Origin: Acidobacteriota bacterium
GTDB lineage: Bacteria > Actinomycetota > Acidimicrobiia > Spongiisociales > UBA11373
NCBI GenBank assembly: GCA_022571885.1
Contig: JACZWZ010000009.1
Span: 1 to 37,221 of the forward strand
Reading direction: 5' to 3'
DNA length: 37,221 nt
The notes beneath the pieces were generated by a model that saw nothing but the letters and a program-made list of their open reading frames with translations, did no database searches and was not told the origin of the DNA. Shown one piece after another: positions 26,712-34,304 of this stretch. The first letter of the stretch is position 1, and the number at the start of each line of letters is the position of its first letter. The translations under genes and the position numbers were made by a program.

Positions 26712-26909
26712 AGGTTGTCCCTTTCCTTCTTCTGCTTGGATAATTGAATTGAATCAAGTAGCAGTAGTAGGGGGTGTGGATTGTGGACGATGCTGCAAAA
26801 CCCCAGGTCGGAGGGGGGTTGGAGTATTCACAGGGTGTGGACCGAGCACCCCTGTTGCCCACAGTGCCGGTCGAAGCCTGGGGGAAGTGTGGAGAAGAGA
26901 GGGTGTTGT
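26712..26909. other. Putative oriC between dnaA and dnaN
   Basis: This 198-base gap holds several near-consensus DnaA boxes: minus-strand CAATCCACA (26775-26783), TCGTCCACA (26782-26790), CGGTCCACA (26836-26844) and TTCTCCACA (26888-26896), plus plus-strand TTGCCCACA (26855-26863). Reading the minus strand toward dnaN, the first two boxes are followed by CCCC (26771-26774), then triplets CTA-CTA-CTG-CTA-CTT (26756-26770), then the AT-rich stretch TTGATTCAATTCAATTATCC. That order equals the box/GC-cluster/DnaA-trio/unwinding layout of the basal origin-unwinding system. Actinobacterial origins usually lie in this gap. Confidence 0.8.
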
Positions 26910-28277
26910 TCACGGGTTTCTCCTCAGGCCTTGCATCAGCGCGGTGACACGATCGAAAAGCATTTCATCCTCGGACATGAGGCGGCTCACGGTGTTGATG
27001 CCGTGCAGCACGGTGGTGTGATCCCTGCCGCCAAAGATGACTCCGATCTTGGGAAGCGATAGATCTGTGGTCTCCCTCACTAGGTACATGGCTATCTGAC
27101 GAGCCCTGGCGAGGGGCTGATTGCGCCGCGGCCCCTCCAGGTCGGCGATCGAGAGACTGAAAGCCTCGGCGGTAGCCGCCAGGATACGGGCCGGACTGAC
27201 CGGAGCCTTGGAGTGCGCCGGACCGAGATCTTGCAGGACATCTTCGGCCATTTCGAGATTGATCGGCTGGTGGGTGAGCGCGGCGTAGGCCGTCACCCGG
27301 GTGAGGGCCCCTTCGAGTTCACGGATGTTGTCCACCACACCGGCGGCGATGAACTCGAGCACCGGCTCAGGAATAGGTTGTGGCGCGAACGCCGCGTTGC
27401 GTCGGAGGATCGCCAGCCGCGTCTCGACGTCGGGGGGCTGGATATCGGTGGTGAGGCCCCACTCGAATCGGCTGCGGATTCGCGCCTCGAGATTGGTGAG
27501 GCTCTTGGGGGGACGGTCGGCAGAGAAGACGAGCTGCTTTCCCGCCTCGTAGAGCGAGTTGAAGGTATGGAAGAACTCTTCGAGGATCTGCTCCTTCCCC
27601 TCGAGGAACTGCACGTCATCGAGGAGAAAGAGGTCCACGGTTCGATAGTGGGCCTTGAACTCGTCCATTCGCTTCTTGCGGATGCTGTCGATGAAGTTGT
27701 TGAAGAACTCTTCGGAGGAGACATATGAGATCTCGAGCTGCGGGTGGAGCAGCGCCGAGTGCTGGGCGACCGCGTGCAGCAGGTGAGTTTTCCCCAGGCC
27801 GGATCCGCCGTAGACGAATAGGGGGTTGTAGTTTCCTCCGGGTTGTTCGGCTATCGCCATTGCCGCTGCGTGGGCGAAGCGATTCGACGGGCCGACCACG
27901 AAATTCTCGAACGAGTACTTGGGGAGGAAACGCTGCGCTGTTGGCGATTCCTCGACCAGAATTGGCAACGCATCGGCCGGTTCGGGGTCGGAGTCTTCCT
28001 CGAGAAGGGGCTCGTAATGCGGTTCGTCGGGGGCGGAAAGCTCAACGATCAGCCCGGAACCAAAGGCGGTTGCGACCGCATCTTCTACCAGCGGCCGGAA
28101 TTTCTCGTTGACCCAACGGAGATGGAACTCGCTGGGTGCGGTGATGTGAATCACGTCGTCGGCAATAGACTCTGGTTGGAGCCCATCGAGCCAGGTCCTC
28201 CAGGTGACCGGGGTGACACGCCCACGGAGCGTCTGCCGGAACTGTTCCCAGTTCTCGGCGGCCGGATGCGCTTCCAC
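26910..28277 (-). CDS. dnaA: Chromosomal replication initiator DnaA
   Basis: The 455-residue AAA+ initiator that binds DnaA boxes and melts the origin. Domain I spans about residues 1-80 (WEQFRQTLRGRVTPVTWRTWLDGL), a short acidic linker follows, then domain III with Walker A GGSGLGKTH, Walker B FLLDDVQFLEGK and sensor 2 NIRELEGAL. Domain IV ends with the box-recognition helix GGRDHTTVLHG. The start is GTG at 28277, with GAGG about eight bases upstream. A promoter candidate and a DnaA-box palindrome lie upstream, which suggests autoregulation. Confidence 0.98.
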   Translation of the reverse strand: MEAHPAAENWEQFRQTLRGRVTPVTWRTWLDGLQPESIADDVIHITAPSEFHLRWVNEKFRPLVEDAVATAFGSGLIVELSAPDEPHYEPLLEEDSDPEPADALPILVEESPTAQRFLPKYSFENFVVGPSNRFAHAAAMAIAEQPGGNYNPLFVYGGSGLGKTHLLHAVAQHSALLHPQLEISYVSSEEFFNNFIDSIRKKRMDEFKAHYRTVDLFLLDDVQFLEGKEQILEEFFHTFNSLYEAGKQLVFSADRPPKSLTNLEARIRSRFEWGLTTDIQPPDVETRLAILRRNAAFAPQPIPEPVLEFIAAGVVDNIRELEGALTRVTAYAALTHQPINLEMAEDVLQDLGPAHSKAPVSPARILAATAEAFSLSIADLEGPRRNQPLARARQIAMYLVRETTDLSLPKIGVIFGGRDHTTVLHGINTVSRLMSEDEMLFDRVTALMQGLRRNP

Positions 28278-28313
28278 GTGTTGCCTCGCAGTGCCCTCGA
28301 ACTACTACTTCTC

Positions 28314-28345
28314 TTCTCCACAGGGGTATCCACACCTGTGGAGAA
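28314..28345 (-). promoter_or_regulatory. Palindromic DnaA-box cluster in the dnaA leader
   Basis: TTCTCCACAGG (28314-28324) and CCTGTGGAGAA (28335-28345) form a perfect 11-bp inverted repeat. Its ten-base centre holds GTATCCACA (28326-28334), eight of nine matches to TTATCCACA. Each arm is itself an 8/9 DnaA box. The site is 37 bases upstream of the dnaA start. Confidence 0.7.
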
Positions 28346-28441
28346 GCCCCATTTCCCCTATCTGGACCCCTCCGTCGGGTCGGACAGTCTCCGGACCGCC
28401 CAGTGCGGGAAGTAGGCAATCGATCGATCCGGTGGAAGGCG

Positions 28442-28471
28442 AGTATATGGGGTGGCACGGGGCGCCTACAA
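28442..28471 (-). promoter_or_regulatory. dnaA promoter candidate
   Basis: On the minus strand TTGTAG (28466-28471) is followed after 18 bases by TATACT (28442-28447), five of six -10 matches. The transcript would start near 28435 and run through the DnaA-box palindrome. The rest of the dnaA-rpmH gap includes a modestly AT-rich part (28520-28560) and no further recognised feature. Confidence 0.5.
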
Positions 28472-28670
28472 GAGAGACAAAACCGACCTTAGGCACACCC
28501 GGGCAGGTCGGCGTTGATCCTCATTAGCCCTTGTATATCAACGGATTTGAGATATTTCGGCCGGTGAGGGGGACCCCCTGAGAGGCCGATTCTATGTGTG
28601 GTGGGCCTTGATCTATCTTTCGCGACTCAAATCCATTTCTCGCGACCACGGTTACGCGGGACCTACACCT

Positions 28671-28699
28671 TTGACAAGCCCTCCGACCATCCGTATTCT
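28671..28699 (+). promoter_or_regulatory. rpmH operon promoter
   Basis: A perfect -35 TTGACA (28671-28676) is followed after 17 bases by TATTCT (28694-28699). Transcription would start near 28706, about 36 bases before rpmH. It is the best housekeeping promoter seen in the window and probably drives rpmH-rnpA-yidD-yidC-jag. Confidence 0.75.
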
Positions 28700-28741
28700 C
28701 CCGCTCCGACGCACTCCCCCACTCTTCGGGACGTCTCCTCA

Positions 28742-28876
28742 ATGAAACGCACGTATCAACCGAATGTTCGACGCCGCAAGCGCAAGCACGGCTTCCGGGC
28801 CCGCATGCGGACCCGGAGTGGGCGCGCCCTGCTCAAGCGTCGTCGCAACAAAGGTCGTCGCCGCGTCTCTGCGTAG
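28742..28876 (+). CDS. rpmH: 50S ribosomal protein L34
   Basis: The 44-residue L34 protein of the large ribosomal subunit. [41 protein letters not shown] is almost invariant in bacteria. It opens the rightward operon from the origin, just downstream of a strong promoter. The rnpA frame overlaps its 3' part, as discussed under that gene. Confidence 0.98.
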   Translation: MKRTYQPNVRRRKRKHGFRARMRTRSGRALLKRRRNKGRRRVSA

Positions 28877-29198
28877 GGGTCGCCCCTACGCATCTCTTCG
28901 GACTCGTTCTGACATCGGGAGGGTGCGCCGGATCGGAATCCGACACCGGATCGGCGGCATCACAGTCTTCGCCGCACCGGGTGCGTCGGGACGGTGCCGT
29001 GCCGCGTTTGTGGCAGGGCGCGCGGTCGGGCCGGCGGTGCAGCGCAATCGCGCCAAGCGTCGCTTGCGCGAGGCCTTCGCTCAGGTTCCGATCCGGGTGG
29101 ACCGCGATTACGTGGTGACGGCCACATCGGCCGTCACCGAGGTTCCCTTCGAGGACCTGGTCGGCTGGCTCACTCGTGCCGTGACCGAGGAGGAGTGA
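28818..29198 (+). CDS. rnpA: Ribonuclease P protein component
   Basis: The protein subunit of RNase P, which trims tRNA 5' ends. The RNR motif region [15 protein letters not shown] and the preceding [17 protein letters not shown] and [13 protein letters not shown] identify it. The start is uncertain: GTG at 28818 gives 126 residues and overlaps rpmH by 59 bases; ATG at 28764 gives 144 residues and lies almost wholly inside rpmH; CTG at 28869 would give the family-typical 109. GTG at 28923 would remove conserved N-terminal residues. Every ATG or GTG start that keeps the conserved core lies within rpmH. Confidence 0.88.
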   Translation: MGAPCSSVVATKVVAASLRRGRPYASLRTRSDIGRVRRIGIRHRIGGITVFAAPGASGRCRAAFVAGRAVGPAVQRNRAKRRLREAFAQVPIRVDRDYVVTATSAVTEVPFEDLVGWLTRAVTEEE

Positions 29199-29200
29199 GC

Positions 29201-29488
29201 GTGGCGGAGAAGAAGAGGACTTTGCGGCCGTATCAGGCGGGCTGGTGGCTGCAGCGACTCATTCTCGTCTACCGCTTCGTGCTGTCGCCCGTGCTGGGTC
29301 GTCGTTGCATCTACCTGCCGACTTGTTCGGAATATGCATTCGACGCCATTGCGGAGTGGGGAGCCCTCCGGGGGACATGGATGGCCGTCAAGCGGGTCGG
29401 CAGGTGCAACCCGCTCAGGGAAGGTGGATTCGATCCTGTGCTCAGACGCGGAGGCGAATCCACGAACGTCGAGCTGGAGGCACACTGA
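29201..29488 (+). CDS. yidD: Membrane protein insertion efficiency factor YidD
   Basis: A 95-residue membrane-associated protein that aids YidC-dependent insertion. The core RRCIYLPTCSEYAFDAIAEWGALRGTWMAVKRVGRCNPLREGGFDPV carries the conserved cysteines and RCNP motif. GTG at 29201 has AGGAG five bases upstream, directly after the rnpA stop; a GTG six bases earlier is also possible. Its stop overlaps the yidC start (TGATG). Confidence 0.94.
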   Translation: MAEKKRTLRPYQAGWWLQRLILVYRFVLSPVLGRRCIYLPTCSEYAFDAIAEWGALRGTWMAVKRVGRCNPLREGGFDPVLRRGGESTNVELEAH

Positions 29489-30429
29489 TGTCTGCAATCT
29501 GGAATGGGATCCAGGAGATTCTCGGCGGAATCCTCACCTTCTTCTACGGAGTTATTCCAAATTTTGGTATAGCGATCATCCTGCTCACGGTGACCATCGG
29601 ATTGCTTCTTTTCCGACTCACCCTCAAGCAGACCCGTTCGATGAAGGCAATGCAGGAGATCCAGCCGGAGATCAAAAAACTCCAACGTGAACTAAAGCAC
29701 GACAAGCAGGCCCAACAGGCCGCGATGATGGAGTTGTACAAGGAGAAGGGCGTAAACCCGGCGGCCGGCTGCCTGCCACTGCTGATGCAGATGCCGATTT
29801 GGTTCGCACTGTTCAGTGTTCTGCGGTCGTTTGCCTCGAATGACCTGGCCGGGCGCTTGAAGTGGGTGTCGAGCGGAAGCGAACTCGAGGCAGCGATCTT
29901 GGATGGCCAGACGCTCGGTTTCCTGGGGATGGATTTGACGCGGACACCCAGTGCGGTCGGATTCGGCGAGACGGTGGACGGAGTCCAGATCGCCGGAGAC
30001 CTCGTCGCTGCGATCCCCTACTTCATCACGATCATCGTGGTGATGGCGACGGCTTACTACCAGCAAAAGCAGACGATGGCCAAGAGCAAGAGCCAGAACC
30101 AGCCACCACAGCCTGGACAGGCCATCATGAAGATTTTTCCATTCTTCTTCGGGTTCATCTCGTTCAACATGCCGGCCGGTCTGGTGGTCTACTTTGCGGC
30201 CAGCCAGATCTTCCGCATCGGACAACAGGCGTTGATCATCGGCCTCGACGAGAAGCACGCAGCGAAAAAGGCGGCCGAGGCCAAGGAAGTCAAGAAGAAA
30301 AAGCCAGCACCTGATCCGACCCCGGGGTCGGACGACGCATCTTCCGGGGACCCCACGGGTACCCCCTCTCCCAAGCGCCGTCCCCAGGGGTCGAAGAAGA
30401 AGCGCGGCAAAAAGCGGAGGAGACGGTAG
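29488..30429 (+). CDS. yidC: Membrane protein insertase YidC/Oxa1
   Basis: A 313-residue insertase of the short, Gram-positive type, without the large periplasmic domain of proteobacterial YidC and without a lipobox. The first helix carries the conserved Arg43 of the hydrophilic groove (LLFRLTLKQTRSMKAMQ), followed by a helical hairpin and NPAAGCLPLLMQMPIWFALFSVLRSF. The last 45 residues are strongly basic (KKKK, RRPQGSKKKRGKKRRRR) and probably contact the ribosome. ATG at 29488 has GGAGG nearby and overlaps the yidD stop. Confidence 0.96.
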   Translation: MSAIWNGIQEILGGILTFFYGVIPNFGIAIILLTVTIGLLLFRLTLKQTRSMKAMQEIQPEIKKLQRELKHDKQAQQAAMMELYKEKGVNPAAGCLPLLMQMPIWFALFSVLRSFASNDLAGRLKWVSSGSELEAAILDGQTLGFLGMDLTRTPSAVGFGETVDGVQIAGDLVAAIPYFITIIVVMATAYYQQKQTMAKSKSQNQPPQPGQAIMKIFPFFFGFISFNMPAGLVVYFAASQIFRIGQQALIIGLDEKHAAKKAAEAKEVKKKKPAPDPTPGSDDASSGDPTGTPSPKRRPQGSKKKRGKKRRRR

Positions 30430-31304
30430 TGCCGGAAGTCGAATGGGTTGAGGTTCGAGGTAAGGACGTGGCGGTCGCCGTGGCCGCCGCGGTGGAAGAG
30501 CTGGGGCTCGATGGCCCAGATGCCGCCGACGTCGAAGTGTTGCAGCAGCCGGAGCGCGGCTTTCTAGGAATGGGCGGTCAAGACGCCATTGTCCGGGTAA
30601 AGGCCAAGCAGCCAACGAGTCGGCGTCGCAGACGTGGCGGCCGGGGGCGCGGTAACGGTAGGGCCTCCGATTCCGGGAGAGCCGATCGGGACGCCAAGTC
30701 GAGCGGCGCCAGGAAATCGCAGAGCTCCTCGTCCGGCGGCGACAAGAAGCCGCGCAACGATCAGCCACGCCAGTCGCAGCGTCGCAATACCGAGGCGGCA
30801 AGGCCCAAGAGAGAGAAGGAGCCCAAGGTGGAAGTCGAAATCGATCGGGGCGAGCAGGCCGAGATGGTCAAGGACTTCCTGGTTGGGCTCCTCGATGCAT
30901 TTGGGCTGGAGGGAGAGGTGGAGTGCAAGGTCGAGGAAGACATCATCCTGGCCAATATCACCGGGGAACAGACCGAAGCGCTGGTTGGTCCGAAGGGAGC
31001 GATCCTGCAGGCGATCATGGAGTTGTCACGGACGATCGTGCAACGCAAGTCGCAGGCGGGCGCCCGTATCAGGCTGGATATCGGCGGTTACACCGAACGC
31101 CGCCGGGAGGCGTTGCGGATCTATACCGGACGACTGGTCGAGAAGGTGACCGAAGAAGGCGGAGAGGTCATGTTGGAGCCGATGAATGCTGCTGATCGCA
31201 AGGTGGTGCACGACGCGGCTGCAGATCTGGGTGGCGTGCGAACCTTTTCGGAGGGCGAAGAGCCACGACGCTCGGTCGTCATCGCAGCTCTCGAGGACGA
31301 GTGA
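30429..31304 (+). CDS. jag: Jag/KhpB RNA-binding protein
   Basis: A 291-residue RNA-binding protein in three parts. The Jag_N domain (residues 1-58) contains the conserved PERGFLGMGGQDAIV. A basic, disordered linker (60-135) follows. The KH domain holds the GxxG loop GPKG (187-190), and the R3H domain holds R257-x-x-x-H261 in NAADRKVVHD. Partners in other bacteria include KhpA, with roles in cell size and division. GTG at 30429 shares a base with the yidC stop. A terminator follows. Confidence 0.93.
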   Translation: MPEVEWVEVRGKDVAVAVAAAVEELGLDGPDAADVEVLQQPERGFLGMGGQDAIVRVKAKQPTSRRRRRGGRGRGNGRASDSGRADRDAKSSGARKSQSSSSGGDKKPRNDQPRQSQRRNTEAARPKREKEPKVEVEIDRGEQAEMVKDFLVGLLDAFGLEGEVECKVEEDIILANITGEQTEALVGPKGAILQAIMELSRTIVQRKSQAGARIRLDIGGYTERRREALRIYTGRLVEKVTEEGGEVMLEPMNAADRKVVHDAAADLGGVRTFSEGEEPRRSVVIAALEDE

Positions 31305-31325
31305 GGTCGAGGCCATAGTGTTCTC

Positions 31326-31357
31326 AGTGAAGGGACCCCGAAGCGGGTCCCTTCACT
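31326..31357 (+). terminator. Terminator of the rpmH-jag operon
   Basis: A perfect 13-bp stem (AGTGAAGGGACCC at 31326-31338 with GGGTCCCTTCACT at 31345-31357) encloses a six-base loop and is followed by ATTTCT. It lies 22 bases after the jag stop. Confidence 0.85.
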
Positions 31358-31433
31358 ATTTCTAGGCCCGACGGCGGCTCTGACTTCTCCACAAGGTGTC
31401 GGCTGGCGGCAGACGGCCGAGTGGTCTTTTCTA

Positions 31434-31551
31434 TCCACTCCCCCTTCAGGGGGAGTGGACCGATGAAGTCGGTCGGAGAGGGGATTCGTTGGTGAGCACC
31501 ACCCCCCACCAATCGGCTCTGCCGATTGACTCCCCCCAAAGGGAGAGTGAT
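31434..31551. repeat. Dispersed palindromic element, two inverted copies
   Basis: The left copy starts with the perfect 12-bp palindrome TCCACTCCCCCT (31434-31445) / AGGGGGAGTGGA (31448-31459), followed by a CCGA-TCGG hairpin. The right copy (31498-31551), read in reverse, has the same plan: CACTCTCCC...GGGGGGAGT, then AATCGGC...GCCGATT, then a G-rich run. The right copy matches the element at 11354-11411 closely. Confidence 0.7.
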
Positions 31552-31560
31552 CCGACCGTA

Positions 31561-31576
31561 TGTTTCACGTGAAACA
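31561..31576. promoter_or_regulatory. parS site 1
   Basis: TGTTTCACGTGAAACA, the exact 16-bp palindromic consensus bound by chromosomal ParB. It lies between jag and rsmG, about 0.96 kb upstream of parA. Confidence 0.97.
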
Positions 31577-31596
31577 ACACTGTCTGGTGATTGACG

Positions 31597-31612
31597 TGTT
31601 TCACGTGAAACA
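31597..31612. promoter_or_regulatory. parS site 2
   Basis: A second exact TGTTTCACGTGAAACA, 36 bp (start to start) from the first. ParB clamps would load here and spread to form the origin segregation complex. Confidence 0.97.
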
Positions 31613-31827
31613 AGTCACCGATTTCCCCTGACCCCAGAAACCCAGGGCCTAGAGCCGCCGATAGGGGCACAATCGGACCCCCCCTGTCGGCGGAGTTGAT
31701 CCGGGGAGGACCATCCGGCGCCTCCGGCGACCGCCGAGATGAAGAGAAGAAGCCATCAAACCCGATAGTATTGGTGGCTTCCGACCTCGAGATTCTCTCC
31801 GGGTCGGCTCGCACCACACGCCCTAAC

Positions 31828-31855
31828 TTTCACCACCAGAAGCTCACTCTATTAC
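31828..31855 (+). promoter_or_regulatory. rsmG-parAB promoter candidate
   Basis: TTTCAC (31828-31833) is followed after 16 bases by TATTAC (31850-31855), which would start transcription near 31862, 18 bases before rsmG. Matches are moderate. The stretch 31613-31827 holds no other recognised feature. Confidence 0.35.
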
Positions 31856-31879
31856 TCAGGACAACGCCATAATCAGGTC

Positions 31880-32527
31880 ATGGAATCGATCGAAGCGGCG
31901 CGACGGGCGGCGGCGTGGGCGCGCCATCCACTGGACGACACCGCCGCAGAGCTGTTGGAGGCCTACGCCCTCTGGCTGGAGGCCGAAGCAATTCCGGCCG
32001 GCGGACTCGGACCGCGAGAAGCAAAGCGAATCTGGTCGCGGCACGTGGCCGACAGCATTCTCTTCTCCGCCGGCTGGCCCGACGACCCCCCTCGCGAGAT
32101 CCTGGATGTCGGCAGCGGTGTTGGCTTACCTGGCATTCCCCTTGGCATTCTGTGGCCCGAGGCCGAGATCACCCTGCTCGACCGTGGCGGGCGGCGAATC
32201 CGCCTGCTCGACAGGGTGGTTCGGGTGCTCGGACTCGAAAACGTCCACATCTTCCAGGGAGATGTGTTCGATGTGGCCGACGAATGGTCCGGAGTCGTTT
32301 ATCGGGGGTCGGTCAAGGCATCTGAATCGGTCGGGCTGAGTGCTCGACTGCTCGATATCCCGGGAACAGCGGTCCTCGGGCTGAGCCGCAAGGCCGAACC
32401 GCCGGACCGGGCCCGCGACCTGGTTGGGGTGGCCCAAGCCTTGGGTCTCGATGCCGAGATCGTCGGCGTTCCACCGGAGATCCTTGACGCTCCTGCCTGG
32501 CTACTTATCATGCGGGCTGGTGAGTAA
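31880..32527 (+). CDS. rsmG: 16S rRNA (guanine-N7) methyltransferase RsmG
   Basis: A 215-residue SAM-dependent methyltransferase (GidB) that modifies G527 of 16S rRNA; loss gives low-level streptomycin resistance in several bacteria. IWSRHVADSILF, then DVGSGVGLPGIPLGILWPEAEITLLDRGGRRIRLLDRVVRVLGLENV, form the SAM-binding signature. The second half is less conserved. It is the first gene of the rsmG-parA-parB run, and its last eight bases overlap parA. Confidence 0.93.
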   Translation: MESIEAARRAAAWARHPLDDTAAELLEAYALWLEAEAIPAGGLGPREAKRIWSRHVADSILFSAGWPDDPPREILDVGSGVGLPGIPLGILWPEAEITLLDRGGRRIRLLDRVVRVLGLENVHIFQGDVFDVADEWSGVVYRGSVKASESVGLSARLLDIPGTAVLGLSRKAEPPDRARDLVGVAQALGLDAEIVGVPPEILDAPAWLLIMRAGE

Positions 32528-33308
32528 GTCGTCGAACCGCTTCATTGTGGCGGTAGCCAACCAGAAGGGTGGCGTGGGAAAGTCCACGACCACAATAAAC
32601 ATGGGTGCTGCGCTCGCCGGCATGGGGGAGCGCGTGCTGATCATCGACGCCGATCCTCAGGCGAATGCGACCTCCGGATTGGGGGTGAATCGACAGAGTG
32701 TGGCCGTCACTACCTATGACCTCATCCTCGGACAGGGAGACGTCGAGGACGGGATCGAGCCCACCAGTGTCAAGGACCTCTTTATCATTGCCTCTTCGAT
32801 CGACCTCGCCGCCGCCGAGATCGAACTTGTGGCTCGAATGTCTCGGGAGCATTTGCTGGCGAAGGCCCTTTCGGCCATGGAGACACCGTTTGATGCAATC
32901 TTCATCGATTGTCCGCCCAGCCTCGGCCTCATCACGGTCAACGCTTTGACGGCAGCCCAGGAGGTGCTGATCCCGATTCAGACCGAATACTACGCATTGG
33001 AGGGTCTCACGCAGCTATTGCGCTCGATCGAGGCGATTCAATCACACCTAAACCCTCAGTTACACATTGAGGGTGCGGTGCTCACCATGTACGATGGGCG
33101 CACCACCCTGGCTGCCGAGGTGAGTTCGCAGGTGCGAGACCATTTCGGAGAGACCACATACGATACGGTGATACCGCGGACCGTGCGGCTGGCAGAGGCC
33201 CCGTCATTTGGAGAACCGATCGAGTCGTTTGATCGCAACAGCAAGGGGGCGGTTGCCTACCGAGCGCTCGCCAAGGAATGGAGGAAGAGACATGGCCGTA
33301 GCACGTAA
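32520..33308 (+). CDS. parA: Chromosome partitioning ATPase ParA
   Basis: A 262-residue P-loop ATPase that positions ParB-parS complexes. The deviant Walker A is KGGVGKSTT (16-24), Walker A' includes IIDADPQANATSGLG, and Walker B is FDAIFIDCPPSLGLITVNAL. The start is GTG at 32520, which overlaps the rsmG stop by eight bases and puts the P-loop at the usual distance from the N terminus; a longer form from 32424 would add 32 residues from the rsmG region. Confidence 0.96.
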   Translation: MSKSSNRFIVAVANQKGGVGKSTTTINMGAALAGMGERVLIIDADPQANATSGLGVNRQSVAVTTYDLILGQGDVEDGIEPTSVKDLFIIASSIDLAAAEIELVARMSREHLLAKALSAMETPFDAIFIDCPPSLGLITVNALTAAQEVLIPIQTEYYALEGLTQLLRSIEAIQSHLNPQLHIEGAVLTMYDGRTTLAAEVSSQVRDHFGETTYDTVIPRTVRLAEAPSFGEPIESFDRNSKGAVAYRALAKEWRKRHGRST

Positions 33309-34149
33309 GTCGGGCTTGGGTCGCGGTCTGGATGCCCTACTGGCGGTCGACAAAGCCGACCTGACGGCGGGCACCATTCCGGTCGACAACATCGACCCCA
33401 ACCCACGCCAGGCTCGGACCAGGTTCGATGAAGAGTCACTCGAAGGGTTGGCGGCGTCGATCCGAGAAGTGGGAATCCTGCAGCCGATCGTGGTCGGACC
33501 GGCCGATCAGAATGGACGTCACGTCTTGGTGGCGGGGGAGCGGCGACTCCGCGCGAGCAAGTTGGTTGGTCTGGACCAGATCCCGGCCGTGGTGCGCGAG
33601 AGCGATGAAGCTGCACGACTCGCCGAGTCCCTCATCGAAAACGTCCAACGCGAGGATCTGGGCCCGCTGGAGGAAGCAGAGGCCTACCGAGCGCTTATGG
33701 AAGATTTTGACATGCGCCACGAGGATGTTGCGCAACGGGTCGGTAAGAGCAGATCCGCGGTGACGAACTCGGTGCGACTACTCAATCTGCCGGGTCAGAT
33801 CCAGGGGCTCATCGCCGATGGAGGGATCTCGGCCGGGGCAGGACGGGCCTTGCTCGGCCTGGAAGATGCTGCCAGGGCGGTGATGATCGCCCAGCGGGCG
33901 GCCAGCGAGGAATGGTCGGTGAGACAGGTGGAAGAAGCGGTGCGCGACCGCCGAGCGGGCACCACCAAGAAGGCTCGGTCCAAGCGGGAGCGGCCGGCTC
34001 AGATCATTGCCCTGGAGGAGCGGATGGAGGAGAGCCTGGGCACCACAGTCCGGATCGACTACGGGGCTCGCGGTGGAGGAAAGATGGTCATCAAATTCGG
34101 GTCTCTCGACGACCTGGAAAGGATCTACCTGGGTTTGCTAGGGGGGTGA
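33292..34149 (+). CDS. parB: Chromosome partitioning protein ParB
   Basis: A 285-residue CTP-dependent clamp that loads at parS. The N terminus RKSGLGRGLDALL is the ParA-stimulating peptide. The CTPase domain has IDPNPRQARTRFDEESLEGLAASIREVGILQPIVV, GERRLRASKLVGLDQIPAVVRE and ENVQREDLGPLEEAEAY. The HTH is VAQRVGKSRSAVTNSVRLLNLP, and the C-terminal dimer domain ends in MVIKFGSLDDLERIYLGLLGG. ATG at 33292 has GGAGG upstream and overlaps parA by 17 bases. Its target sites are the two parS palindromes nearby. Confidence 0.96.
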   Translation: MAVARKSGLGRGLDALLAVDKADLTAGTIPVDNIDPNPRQARTRFDEESLEGLAASIREVGILQPIVVGPADQNGRHVLVAGERRLRASKLVGLDQIPAVVRESDEAARLAESLIENVQREDLGPLEEAEAYRALMEDFDMRHEDVAQRVGKSRSAVTNSVRLLNLPGQIQGLIADGGISAGAGRALLGLEDAARAVMIAQRAASEEWSVRQVEEAVRDRRAGTTKKARSKRERPAQIIALEERMEESLGTTVRIDYGARGGGKMVIKFGSLDDLERIYLGLLGG

Positions 34150-34172
34150 ATAGCTCGCTGCGCTCGCTTGCA

Positions 34173-34235
34173 GTCCTTAGTCCTTAGTCATTAGTCCTTA
34201 GGAAGACGGAAGAGGCTGATGAAGCTTCTTCCTAA
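34173..34235. repeat. Heptamer array GTCCTTA
   Basis: Four tandem heptamers (GTCCTTA, GTCCTTA, GTCATTA, GTCCTTA) fill 34173-34200. TTAGGAAGA (34198-34206) pairs with TCTTCCTAA (34227-34235) as a 9-bp stem. It lies just after parB, between convergent genes. Confidence 0.8.
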
Positions 34236-34258
34236 TGGCTTGCTGCTCTTCTCTTGCT

Positions 34259-34303
34259 GGTGACTGGTGACTGGTGACTCCGCTACTGGTTACTGGCTAC
34301 TGC
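34259..34303. repeat. Heptamer array GGTGACT
   Basis: Three tandem GGTGACT words (34259-34279) are followed by related TACTGGT/TACTGGC words up to the end of the cwlM-like gene. A second array in the same 155-base gap, with a different word. Confidence 0.75.
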
Positions 34304-34304
34304 T

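Noticed and set aside
28346-28670. Main replication origin between dnaA and rpmH
   Set aside because: Apart from the palindromic box cluster close to dnaA, this gap lacks clustered boxes and triplets. The dnaA-dnaN gap has both, and is the usual actinobacterial site.
29692-30801. A 369-codon minus-strand frame opposite yidC and jag
   Set aside because: Arg-rich antisense shadow of two well-identified genes.
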